Shown piece by piece: positions 18,696-26,174 of a DNA stretch of 64,000 nt. The notes beneath the pieces are model-generated. The model saw only the letters and a program-made list of their open reading frames with translations, ran no database searches and was not told the origin of the DNA. The stretch is from Microbacterium sp. HD4P20 (lineage in GTDB: Bacteria; Actinomycetota; Actinomycetes; Actinomycetales; Microbacteriaceae). The stretch lies in NCBI RefSeq assembly GCF_019449275.2, contig NZ_JAHZQZ020000022.1:1-64000 (forward strand), written 5' to 3'. How positions within the stretch are numbered: position 1 is the first letter of the stretch; every line of letters begins with the position of its first letter. A program made the position numbers and the translations under genes.

Positions 18696-20450
18696 GTGAC
18701 CATCAGCGACACCGAACCCCGCCCCACGCCACGGCGTGAGACGGCGACGACCCGCCCCGGCGGAGCGACCGCACGCCCGCCTCGGCCGTCGTCCAAGCCC
18801 AACGGCCAGTGGAAGATCGACGGCACCACGCCCCTCAACGGCAACGAGGAATGGAAGCAGGTCGACGACGGCCTGAGCGTGCGCGACCGCATCGAGAAGG
18901 TCTACTCGAAGGGCGGCTTCGCCTCGATCGACCCGACCGATCTGCACGGCCGATTCCGGGTGTGGGGCCTGTACACGCAGCGCAAGCCCGGCATCGACGG
19001 CGGCCGCACCGCGACGCTCGAGCCGCACGAGCTCGAAGACGAGTACTTCATGATGCGCGTGCGCATCGACGGCGGGCAGCTGACCACCGAGCAGCTGCGC
19101 GTGATCGCGGGCATCTCCACCGAGTTCGGTCGCGACACCGCCGACATCACCGACCGCCAGAACATCCAGCTGCACTGGATCCGCGTCGAGGACGTGCCCG
19201 AGATCTGGCGCCGCCTGGAAGCCGTGGGCCTGGGCACCACCGAGGCGTGCGGCGACGTGCCCCGCGTCATCCTCGGCTCGCCCGTGGCCGGCATCGCCGC
19301 CGACGAACTCATCGACCCGACGACGCAGATCAACGAGATCACCGGCCGATTCCTCGGCGACGCATCGCTGGCGAACCTTCCGCGCAAGTTCAAGTCGGCC
19401 ATCACCGGGCACCCCAGCCAGGACGTCGTGCACGAGATCAACGACGTCGCGTTCGTGGCGGTGGAGCACCCCGACCTCGGTGTCGGCTACGACCTGTGGG
19501 TGGGCGGCGCGCTGTCGACCACTCCCCGTCTCGGCGAGCGCCTGGGCGTGTTCGTCCGGCCGGATCAGGTGGCGGATGCCTGGCACGGCGTCGCCCAGAT
19601 CTTCCGCGACTACGGCTACCGCCGGCTGCGCAACAAAGCGCGCCTGAAGTTCCTGCTCGCCGAGTGGGGCGCCGAGAAGTTCCGGCAGGTGCTGCAGGAC
19701 GAGTACCTCGGCTACGCGCTTCCCGACGGCCCCGCCGCACCCAAGCCGAAGTCGCAGGGCGACCACGTCGGCGTACACCGGCAGAAGGACGGCCTGTTCT
19801 ACATCGGCGTCACCCCCATCGTCGGTCGCGTGGCGGGCCCGACGCTCGCGAAGCTCGCCGATGCGCTCGAGAAGCACGGATCGACGCGGCTGCGCACGAC
19901 GCCGCACCAGAAGCTCGTGATCCTCGACGTGCCGGAGGCCAATGTCGAGCCGCTCATCGCCGAGCTCGACGCCCTCGGCCTGCAGGCGCGCCCGAGCCTG
20001 CTGCGCCGCGGCACGATCGCGTGCACGGGCATCGAGTTCTGCAAGCTCGCGATCGTCGAGACCAAGGTCAACGCGACGGCGGCCGTGCTCGACCTCGAAG
20101 AGCGCCTGAAGGGCTTCGAGCTGCCGCATCCGCTCTCGCTCCACGTCAACGGATGCCCCAACTCGTGCGCGCGCATCCAGACCGCCGACATCGGGCTCAA
20201 GGGCCAGCTGGTCACGATCGACGGCGAGCAGGTGCCCGGCTACCAGGTGCACCTGGGCGGCGGGCTGGCGTCGCAGAACCGTGAGGAGCCGGGCCTGGGC
20301 CGCACGGTGCGCGGGCTCAAGGTCGCCGCCGACGGCATCGCCGATTACGTCGATCGCGTCGTGCGGCGCTTCCTCGCCGAGCGCGACACCGCCGCCGACG
20401 AGACCTTCGCCGAGTGGGCCCACCGCGCCGAAGAGGAGAGTCTCCAATGA
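18696..20450 (+). CDS. Assimilatory sulfite reductase (ferredoxin-type, siroheme and 4Fe-4S)
   Basis: This 584-residue member of the nitrite/sulfite reductase family catalyses the six-electron reduction of sulfite to sulfide. The first 45 residues are a disordered Arg/Pro/Thr-rich extension. Two ferrodoxin-like half domains and two siroheme-domain repeats follow. The cluster ligands are in CTGIEFC (about 443 and 449) and NGCPNSC (about 487 and 491), the C-x5-C and C-x3-C pattern of this family. Nitrite reductases share it, but the operon with cysH, cysD and cysN makes sulfite the substrate. Electrons probably come from the ferredoxin and ferredoxin reductase encoded downstream. The start is GTG 18696 after GGAGG (18686-18690). 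The stop overlaps cysH by 4 nt. Confidence 0.93.
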   Translation: MTISDTEPRPTPRRETATTRPGGATARPPRPSSKPNGQWKIDGTTPLNGNEEWKQVDDGLSVRDRIEKVYSKGGFASIDPTDLHGRFRVWGLYTQRKPGIDGGRTATLEPHELEDEYFMMRVRIDGGQLTTEQLRVIAGISTEFGRDTADITDRQNIQLHWIRVEDVPEIWRRLEAVGLGTTEACGDVPRVILGSPVAGIAADELIDPTTQINEITGRFLGDASLANLPRKFKSAITGHPSQDVVHEINDVAFVAVEHPDLGVGYDLWVGGALSTTPRLGERLGVFVRPDQVADAWHGVAQIFRDYGYRRLRNKARLKFLLAEWGAEKFRQVLQDEYLGYALPDGPAAPKPKSQGDHVGVHRQKDGLFYIGVTPIVGRVAGPTLAKLADALEKHGSTRLRTTPHQKLVILDVPEANVEPLIAELDALGLQARPSLLRRGTIACTGIEFCKLAIVETKVNATAAVLDLEERLKGFELPHPLSLHVNGCPNSCARIQTADIGLKGQLVTIDGEQVPGYQVHLGGGLASQNREEPGLGRTVRGLKVAADGIADYVDRVVRRFLAERDTAADETFAEWAHRAEEESLQ

Positions 20451-21190
20451 CCGTGTCGCTGGCACCCCGCGTCGCCGTGAAGCGCTCGCGCGAAGAGCTC
20501 AAGGCCCTCGCCGAGCAGGGCAACATCGAGCTCGGCAGCCTGACCGAGCACGAGGCATCCCCCGTCGAGGTCATCGCGTGGGTGGCCCGGAATTTCGGGA
20601 CGGATGCCGCGGCCGTCGCGTGCTCGATGGCCGATGCCGCCCTGCCGCACCTGGTGGCCGAGCAGCTGCCCGGCGTGGACGTGCTGTTCCTCGACACGGG
20701 CTACCACTTCGCCGAGACGCGCTTCACGCGCGACGAGGTGGCCCGCGTGCTCGACGTGCGCATCGTCGACGTTCTGCCGCAACAGACCGTGGCCGAGCAG
20801 GACGCGGAATTCGGCGCGAAGCTGCACGACCGCGATCCCGCACTGTGCTGCGAGCGCCGCAAGGTCGGCCCCCTCAAGGACGCCCTCGGCGGCTACGAGC
20901 TGTGGTTCACCGGCGTCCGCCGCGACGAGGCCCCGACCCGCACGAACACGCCGCTCGTGACGTGGGACGAGCGCAACGGCCTGGTCAAGGTGAACCCCGT
21001 TGCCGCGTGGACCTTCGACGACCTGCTCGACTACGCCGGCGAGCACAACGTGCCGGTGAACCTCCTGGTGTCGAACGGCTACCCCTCGATCGGCTGCGAG
21101 CCGTGCACCAAGCCGGTCGCCCCCGGCGAAGACCCCCGATCCGGCCGATGGGCCGGCCTCTCGAAGACGGAATGCGGGCTGCACGTATGA
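20447..21190 (+). CDS. cysH: APS reductase (4Fe-4S type), CysH family
   Basis: This 247-residue protein reduces adenylylsulfate to sulfite and AMP. The cysteine pair in DPALCCERRKVGPL (about 134-135) and the pair in SIGCEPCTKPV (about 217 and 220) are the four 4Fe-4S ligands that mark APS-specific reductases rather than PAPS reductases. The C-terminal KTECGLH carries the catalytic Cys. DTGYHFAET is the conserved nucleotide-binding segment. Use of APS fits the absence of an APS kinase domain in the neighbouring CysN. ATG 20447 overlaps the preceding stop (ATGA); the frame is open upstream but has no better start. Confidence 0.95.
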   Translation: MTVSLAPRVAVKRSREELKALAEQGNIELGSLTEHEASPVEVIAWVARNFGTDAAAVACSMADAALPHLVAEQLPGVDVLFLDTGYHFAETRFTRDEVARVLDVRIVDVLPQQTVAEQDAEFGAKLHDRDPALCCERRKVGPLKDALGGYELWFTGVRRDEAPTRTNTPLVTWDERNGLVKVNPVAAWTFDDLLDYAGEHNVPVNLLVSNGYPSIGCEPCTKPVAPGEDPRSGRWAGLSKTECGLHV

Positions 21191-22182
21191 CCCTCGAAAC
21201 CATCGACGGCGTTTCGTCTCGCTCCGCTCGCTCGACGACCGAGAGTTCCCGGTCGTCGAGCGAGGAGCGCAGCGACGAGACGAAACGCCCCGCACTCTCG
21301 ACGCTCGATCTGCTCGAGGCCGAGGCGATCCACGTCATCCGCGAGGTGGTCGCCGAGTTCGAGCGCCCCGTGCTGCTGTTCTCGGGCGGCAAGGACTCCG
21401 TCGTGGTGCTGCACCTGGCCACCAAGGCGTTCGCGCCCGGGCGGGTCCCCTTCCCGGTGCTGCACGTCGACACCGGGCACAACTTCCCCGAGGTGCTGGC
21501 CTTCCGCGACGAGACCGTCGAGCGTCTCGGCATCCGTCTCGAAGTCGCCCGCGTGCAGGACTACATCGACGACGGTCGCCTGCACGAGCGCGCCGACGGC
21601 ACCCGCAACCCGCTGCAGACGCTGCCGCTCCTGGATGCGATCGCCGCCGGCCGTCACGACGCCGTCTTCGGCGGGGCGCGACGCGATGAAGACAAGGCCC
21701 GCGCCAAGGAGCGCATCATCTCGCTGCGCGACGAGTTCGGGCAGTGGGATCCGCGCAACCAGCGCCCCGAGCTGTGGAGCCTTTACAACGGGCGCCACAC
21801 TCCGGGTCAGCACGTGCGCGCCTTCCCGATCTCGAACTGGACCGAGCTCGACGTGTGGCGCTACATCGAGCGCGAGGGCATCGCGCTGCCGCCGCTGTAC
21901 TTCGCCCACGAGCGCGAGGTCTACCTGCGCGACGGCATGTGGCGCCCGGTCGGGCCGTTCTCACCGCCGCGCGAGCACGAGCCCGTCGAGGTGCGCACGG
22001 TGCGCTACCGCACGGTCGGCGACATGAGCTGCACCGGAGCGGTGGAATCGGATGCCGCGTCCCTCGGCGACATCGTGGCCGAGGTCGCCGTCTCGACCCT
22101 CACCGAGCGTGGCGCGACCCGCGCCGACGACCGGCTCAGCGAAGCGGCGATGGAAGACCGCAAGAAGGACGGGTACTTCTGA
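21187..22182 (+). CDS. cysD: Sulfate adenylyltransferase subunit 2, CysD
   Basis: This 331-residue catalytic subunit of ATP sulfurylase makes APS from sulfate and ATP with CysN. It has the PP-loop SGGKDS (66-71), then HVDTGHNFPEV, GGARRDEDKARAKER and the family end EAAMEDRKKDGYF. The normal CysD fold begins near residue 38. Residues 9-34 (Ser/Arg/Glu-rich) are encoded by an inserted palindromic repeat that is a multiple of 3 and keeps the frame. The gene overlaps cysH by 4 nt and cysN by 1 nt. An alternative start beyond the repeat is not obvious. Confidence 0.95.
   Translation: MTLETIDGVSSRSARSTTESSRSSSEERSDETKRPALSTLDLLEAEAIHVIREVVAEFERPVLLFSGGKDSVVVLHLATKAFAPGRVPFPVLHVDTGHNFPEVLAFRDETVERLGIRLEVARVQDYIDDGRLHERADGTRNPLQTLPLLDAIAAGRHDAVFGGARRDEDKARAKERIISLRDEFGQWDPRNQRPELWSLYNGRHTPGQHVRAFPISNWTELDVWRYIEREGIALPPLYFAHEREVYLRDGMWRPVGPFSPPREHEPVEVRTVRYRTVGDMSCTGAVESDAASLGDIVAEVAVSTLTERGATRADDRLSEAAMEDRKKDGYF
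21211..21286. repeat. Palindromic repeat inserted in the N-terminal coding part of cysD
   Basis: The left arm (21211-21240, GTTTCGTCTCG...TCGCTCGACGACC), a 10-nt loop and the right arm (21251-21286, GGTCGTCGAGCGA...CGAGACGAAAC) pair over 13 inner and 11 outer bases with an internal 6-nt bulge. One arm recurs at 6186-6209. It looks like a REP-type mobile palindrome. It lies wholly inside the open frame. Confidence 0.8.
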
Positions 22183-23558
22183 TGCTCGATCTCGATACGC
22201 CTCGTTCCTCGGCTACTCGATCGGCGGCGGATACGACCGGAGCCGAGCCGACGCTGTTCCGCTTCGCCACCGCCGGCTCGGTCGACGACGGCAAGTCCAC
22301 GCTCGTGGGCCGGCTGCTGCACGATTCGAAGGCGATCCTCGCCGATCAGCTCGAGCAGGTCGCGCGCACGTCGGCCGATCGCGGCTTCGCGCACGGCGAA
22401 TTCGACTTCGCGCTGCTCACCGACGGCCTGCGCGCCGAGCGGGAGCAGGGCATCACGATCGATGTCGCCTACCGCTACTTCTCGACCGGAACCCGCTCGT
22501 TCGTGCTCGCCGACTGCCCCGGCCACGTGCAGTACACCCGCAACATGGTGACCGGCGCCACCACCGCGGACGCGGTCGTCGTGCTGGTGGACGCGCGCAA
22601 GGGCGTCGTCGAGCAGACCCGCCGCCACCTCGCGGTGGTCGCGCTGCTGCGGGTGCCGCACGTGATCGTCGCGGTCAACAAGATCGACCTGACCGGATTC
22701 GACGCGGATGCCTTCGCCGACGTCTCGGCACAGGCACACGCCGTCGCGACCGAGCTCGGCATCGACGACCTGCACGTGCTGCCGGTGTCGGCGCTCGAGG
22801 GCGACAACATCGTCGACCACTCCGAGCGCACCCCCTGGTACGACGGACCGGCACTGCTCGAGCTGCTCGAGACGCTCCCGGGCGCCGACGAGCTGGAGCA
22901 GGAACTGGAGCCGCTCCGCCTTCCGGTGCAGCTCGTGCTGCGACCCCAGGGCGGGCTCGCACCCGAGATCGCGGCCGACCCGGAGGCCGCCGAGCGGCTG
23001 CGGGACTACCGCGCGGTCGCCGGTCGCATCGCCAGCGGAACCGTTCGGGTCGGCGACGCGGTGGAGATCTTCCCGTCGGGTATCGCGACGACCGTGACCG
23101 GCATCCGCGCGGCGGGCACCGACGTCGACGAGGCCGTGGCGCCCCAGTCGGTCTCTCTGGAGCTCGCCGACGACGTCGACACCGCCCGGGGTGCGCTCGT
23201 GGTGGCAGCCGGCACTCTGCCGACGGCGCGCCGCGAGTTCGACGCCGAGCTGTTCCAGCTCGATGCGCGGACGCTGACCCCCGGCATCCGTGTCCTCGTC
23301 AAGCACGGCACCGCGACCGTGCAGGCGATCGTCACGCAGATCGAGTCGCGCTACGACCTCGAGGCGCTCACCCACGAGCCGGCCCAGGCGGATGGAGCAC
23401 CAATGTCGCTGCAGACCAACGACATCGGCCGCGTGCGGATCCGCCTTGCGGCCGACCTGCCGCTCGAGGCGTACCGGGCAAGCCGTCACGGGGGCTCGTT
23501 CCTCGTGATCCACCCGTCCGACGGCGCGACGCTCGCCGCCGGCATCGTGCGCGACTGA
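22182..23558 (+). CDS. cysN: Sulfate adenylyltransferase subunit 1, CysN (GTPase)
   Basis: This 458-residue EF-Tu-like GTPase drives APS synthesis by CysD. It has the P-loop GSVDDGKST (about 32-40), the switch region DGLRAEREQGITIDVAYRYF, DCPGH (G3), NKID (G4), then two beta-barrel domains. It ends at the CysN part, with no APS kinase (CysC) domain fused, which agrees with a direct APS reductase route. Residues 3-14 are encoded by a second repeat element. The ATG shares one base with the cysD stop (TGATG), indicating coupled translation. Confidence 0.95.
   Translation: MLDLDTPRSSATRSAADTTGAEPTLFRFATAGSVDDGKSTLVGRLLHDSKAILADQLEQVARTSADRGFAHGEFDFALLTDGLRAEREQGITIDVAYRYFSTGTRSFVLADCPGHVQYTRNMVTGATTADAVVVLVDARKGVVEQTRRHLAVVALLRVPHVIVAVNKIDLTGFDADAFADVSAQAHAVATELGIDDLHVLPVSALEGDNIVDHSERTPWYDGPALLELLETLPGADELEQELEPLRLPVQLVLRPQGGLAPEIAADPEAAERLRDYRAVAGRIASGTVRVGDAVEIFPSGIATTVTGIRAAGTDVDEAVAPQSVSLELADDVDTARGALVVAAGTLPTARREFDAELFQLDARTLTPGIRVLVKHGTATVQAIVTQIESRYDLEALTHEPAQADGAPMSLQTNDIGRVRIRLAADLPLEAYRASRHGGSFLVIHPSDGATLAAGIVRD
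22188..22222. repeat. Second palindromic repeat, at the start of cysN
   Basis: A 35-bp element with GATC at both ends (GATCTCGATACGCC..., ending GGCTACTCGATC) is imperfectly self-complementary. It begins 6 nt after the cysN start codon and encodes residues 3-14. Its sequence family differs from the repeat in cysD. I recall similar elements as common intergenic repeats in Microbacterium, but could not check. Confidence 0.6.
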
Positions 23559-23579
23559 ATCGCCGACCGGAGCCATGAC

Positions 23580-24434
23580 ATGACCGCCTCGACGTCTTCG
23601 CCCCGTGCCACCGGCGCGGCGGTCTCGGGCGTCCCGGCGACACGTCTGGGACCGAGCTTCGACCTGACGGCACCGCCCGCCCCGGCAGCTCCCGCGCCGG
23701 CGCCGGCCGTGCGGGTCGCGAACGTCAGCCAGCGGTACGGCCGCGGCCCTCTCGTGCTGGACGACATCAGCCTCGACATCGCTCCCGGCGAGTTCGTGTG
23801 CCTGGTCGGTGCGTCCGGATGCGGCAAGTCGACCCTGCTGAACCTCATCGCAGGCCTCGACCGCCCGGCCGCCGGAACCATCACGACCCCCGGCGCCGGC
23901 GCCGCGGTCATGTTCCAGGAGTCGGCGCTCATGCCGTGGCTCACCGCGCAGCGCAATGTCGAGCTGGCGCTGAAGCTGCGAGGGGTGCCGCGCCGGCCGC
24001 GCGCCACGCGCGCGAGAGAGCTGCTGGACGTCGTCGCGCTGACGGATGCCGCCCATAAGCGCCCGCACGAACTCTCCGGCGGCATGCGGCAGCGCGTCGC
24101 ACTGGCACGTGCGCTCGCGCAGGAGCGGCCGGTGCTGCTGATGGACGAGCCGTTCGCCGCCCTGGATGCGATCACGCGCGACCTGCTGCACGAGGAGCTC
24201 GAGCGCGTGTGGCGGGCCACCGGCTGCACCGTCGTGTTCGTCACCCACAACGTGCGCGAGGCCGCCCGGCTCGGCCAGCGCGTCGTCATGCTCTCGAGCC
24301 GGCCCGGTCGGGTGGCGCGCGAGTGGCGGATCGCCAAGACCGAGGGGCGACGCATCGAGTCACCCGAGGTCGCGGCACTGTCGGTCGAGATCACCCGCCA
24401 CCTGCGAGAGGAGATCGGTCGCAATGCCGCCTGA
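23580..24434 (+). CDS. ABC transporter ATP-binding protein, SsuB/TauB/NrtD type
   Basis: This 284-residue protein energises import of a sulfur or nitrogen oxyanion or sulfonate. The first 45 residues are Pro/Ala-rich and not part of the fold. Walker A is GASGCGKST, the signature is LSGGMRQRVALARAL, and Walker B is VLLMDEPFAALD. The run PWLTAQRNVELAL and the ending FVTHNVREAARLGQRVVMLS are typical of the nitrate/sulfonate/taurine group. Placement between cysN and cobA suggests sulfate or an organosulfonate as substrate (inference). It overlaps the permease gene by 11 nt. Confidence 0.9.
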   Translation: MTASTSSPRATGAAVSGVPATRLGPSFDLTAPPAPAAPAPAPAVRVANVSQRYGRGPLVLDDISLDIAPGEFVCLVGASGCGKSTLLNLIAGLDRPAAGTITTPGAGAAVMFQESALMPWLTAQRNVELALKLRGVPRRPRATRARELLDVVALTDAAHKRPHELSGGMRQRVALARALAQERPVLLMDEPFAALDAITRDLLHEELERVWRATGCTVVFVTHNVREAARLGQRVVMLSSRPGRVAREWRIAKTEGRRIESPEVAALSVEITRHLREEIGRNAA

Positions 24435-25308
24435 CACCCTCGCCCGCGATGACCTCCGCCGGGTGGAGGCGGGGCTGGATCGCCTGCAGACCGACGCACC
24501 CGCCGCGACACCGGGCTGGCGCCGCTTCGCGGCGGCCGCACTGCCCCCCGCCCTCTTCGTAGCGGCCCTCCTGATCGTGTGGGTGCTCGCCGTGCAGCTG
24601 TTCGGACTGGGGCCCGACACCCTGCCGCCGCCGTCGGCCGTGCTCGGAGCGCTCGGTGCGGCATGGGAGTCCGGCCTGCTGGTGCAGGCGATCGCGACGA
24701 GCCTCGGACGCGCGCTGATCGGCTTCGCGATCGCGATCGCGGTCGGGACGGTGCTCGGCCTCTTGCTCGCCGAGGTGCGGCCGCTGCGTCGCGCGATCGG
24801 CCCGGTCATCTCGGGACTCATGGTGCTGCCCTCCGTCGCGTGGGTGCCGGCGGCGACGCTGTGGTTCGGCCTCACCGACGCGCTGGTGTACTTCGTCGTG
24901 TTGATGGGCGGCGTGCCCTCGATCGTCAACGGGCTCATCTCGGGGGTCGACCAGGTGCCGCCGCAGCTGCGTCGCGTCGGGCGCGTCCTCGGTGCGAGCC
25001 GGCTGCGGCTGGCCACCACGGTCATCCTCCCCGCAGCGCTGCCGGGATACCTCGCCGGGCTCAAGCAGGGCTGGGCGTTCTCGTGGCGCGGCGTCCTGGC
25101 CGCCGAGATCATCGCGGCGGGCACGGGGCTTGCCGGCGGCGTGGGCGCGCTGCTGCAAGAACACCGTCAGGCCGAAGACATGGCCGGCGTGCTCGCGGCG
25201 ATCCTCGTGATCCTGCTGATCGGCATCGTCGTCGAACTCGCGATCCTCGCCCCGATCGAGCGCGGCGTGCTGCGCCGGCGCGGACTCAACCCCGGAGGTG
25301 CACGATGA
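24424..25308 (+). CDS. ABC transporter permease, SsuC/TauC type
   Basis: This 294-residue membrane protein has about six helices. The inner-membrane binding-protein-dependent transport motif lies in PPQLRRVGRVLGASRLRLATTVILPAALP, the EAA loop that contacts the ATPase. KQGWAFSWRGVLAAEII is the conserved helix end of SsuC-like permeases. It pairs with the ATPase just upstream. No binding protein gene follows; cobA does. The start ATG at 24424 lies inside the ATPase gene's end. Confidence 0.9.
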   Translation: MPPDTLARDDLRRVEAGLDRLQTDAPAATPGWRRFAAAALPPALFVAALLIVWVLAVQLFGLGPDTLPPPSAVLGALGAAWESGLLVQAIATSLGRALIGFAIAIAVGTVLGLLLAEVRPLRRAIGPVISGLMVLPSVAWVPAATLWFGLTDALVYFVVLMGGVPSIVNGLISGVDQVPPQLRRVGRVLGASRLRLATTVILPAALPGYLAGLKQGWAFSWRGVLAAEIIAAGTGLAGGVGALLQEHRQAEDMAGVLAAILVILLIGIVVELAILAPIERGVLRRRGLNPGGAR

Positions 25309-26174
25309 CCGCAGCGCACGGATTCCCCGACGGGTCCGAAGACCGGACCCAGACCCCTGCCCCGGCAACCGGCAAGGTCTGGCTCGTCGGGGCAGGGCCG
25401 GGCGACGCCGGGCTGCTGACCGTCAAGGGCCTGCGGGCGCTGGAGGCGGCCGACGTGATCGTCGCCGACCGGCTGGGCGCCCGCGCGGTGCTCGACGGCC
25501 TCGCGGCCGACGGCGTGACTCTGCGTGCCGAGGTCGTCGACGTGGGCAAGCGGCCCGGCCACCACGCCGTGCCCCAGGACGCGATCAACGCCCTTCTCGT
25601 GCAGCTCGCCCTCGACGGCAAGACCGTCGTGCGCCTCAAGGGCGGCGACCCCTACATCTTCGGCCGGGGCGGCGAAGAGCTGGCCGCCTGCCAGGAAGCC
25701 GACGTCGCCGTCGAGGTCGTGCCGGGGATCACCAGCGCCGTCTCGGTCCCCGCGATCGCCGGCATCCCCCTCACTCACCGCGGAGTCGCGACGGCCTTCA
25801 CGGTGGCGACCGGCCATGACCAGATCCGCGCGCTCGGCGGCGGCAGCGACCACACGGTCGTGCTGCTCATGGGCGTCGGCACACTCGCCCACTCGGCGAT
25901 CACCCTCGCCCGCGGCGAGCGCGGCGCCGACTGCCCGGTCGCCGTCGTCGAGGACGGCTACGGGCCGCGCCAGCGGGTCACCGTCGGCACACTCGCGACC
26001 ATCGCCCACCAGGCCGCGGAACGGGGCATCCGCTCCCCCGCGGTCGTGGTCGTCGGCGATGTCGTGCGCCTCAGCCCCTACGCCCCCGCGGATCTCGCGA
26101 CCCTGAAGCCCGAAACGTACGACCCGCTCGCCGAGCCCCTCGCCGAGCCCCTCCCCGGAAAGACCGCACTGTGA
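25305..26174 (+). CDS. cobA: Uroporphyrinogen-III C-methyltransferase (SUMT)
   Basis: This 289-residue enzyme uses two S-adenosylmethionine molecules to convert uroporphyrinogen III into precorrin-2, the first step to siroheme. It has VWLVGAGPGDAGLLTVKG at residues 24-41, the VVRLKGGDPYIFGRGGEEL motif and VVPGITSAVSVPAIAGIPLTHRG, all strong SUMT signatures. There is no oxidase/chelatase domain (unlike CysG). With the chelatase at 17848 it supplies two of three siroheme steps. It overlaps the permease gene by 4 nt and the next gene by 4 nt. Confidence 0.94.
   Translation: MTAAHGFPDGSEDRTQTPAPATGKVWLVGAGPGDAGLLTVKGLRALEAADVIVADRLGARAVLDGLAADGVTLRAEVVDVGKRPGHHAVPQDAINALLVQLALDGKTVVRLKGGDPYIFGRGGEELAACQEADVAVEVVPGITSAVSVPAIAGIPLTHRGVATAFTVATGHDQIRALGGGSDHTVVLLMGVGTLAHSAITLARGERGADCPVAVVEDGYGPRQRVTVGTLATIAHQAAERGIRSPAVVVVGDVVRLSPYAPADLATLKPETYDPLAEPLAEPLPGKTAL

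Noticed and set aside
21211..22222. The palindromes in cysD and cysN as signs of an insertion sequence
   Set aside because: There is no transposase, no target duplication and both frames are intact; they are small REP-like elements only.
22005..24248. A 747-codon minus-strand frame across cysN and the ABC ATPase
   Set aside because: It is antisense to well-defined GTPase and ABC motifs.
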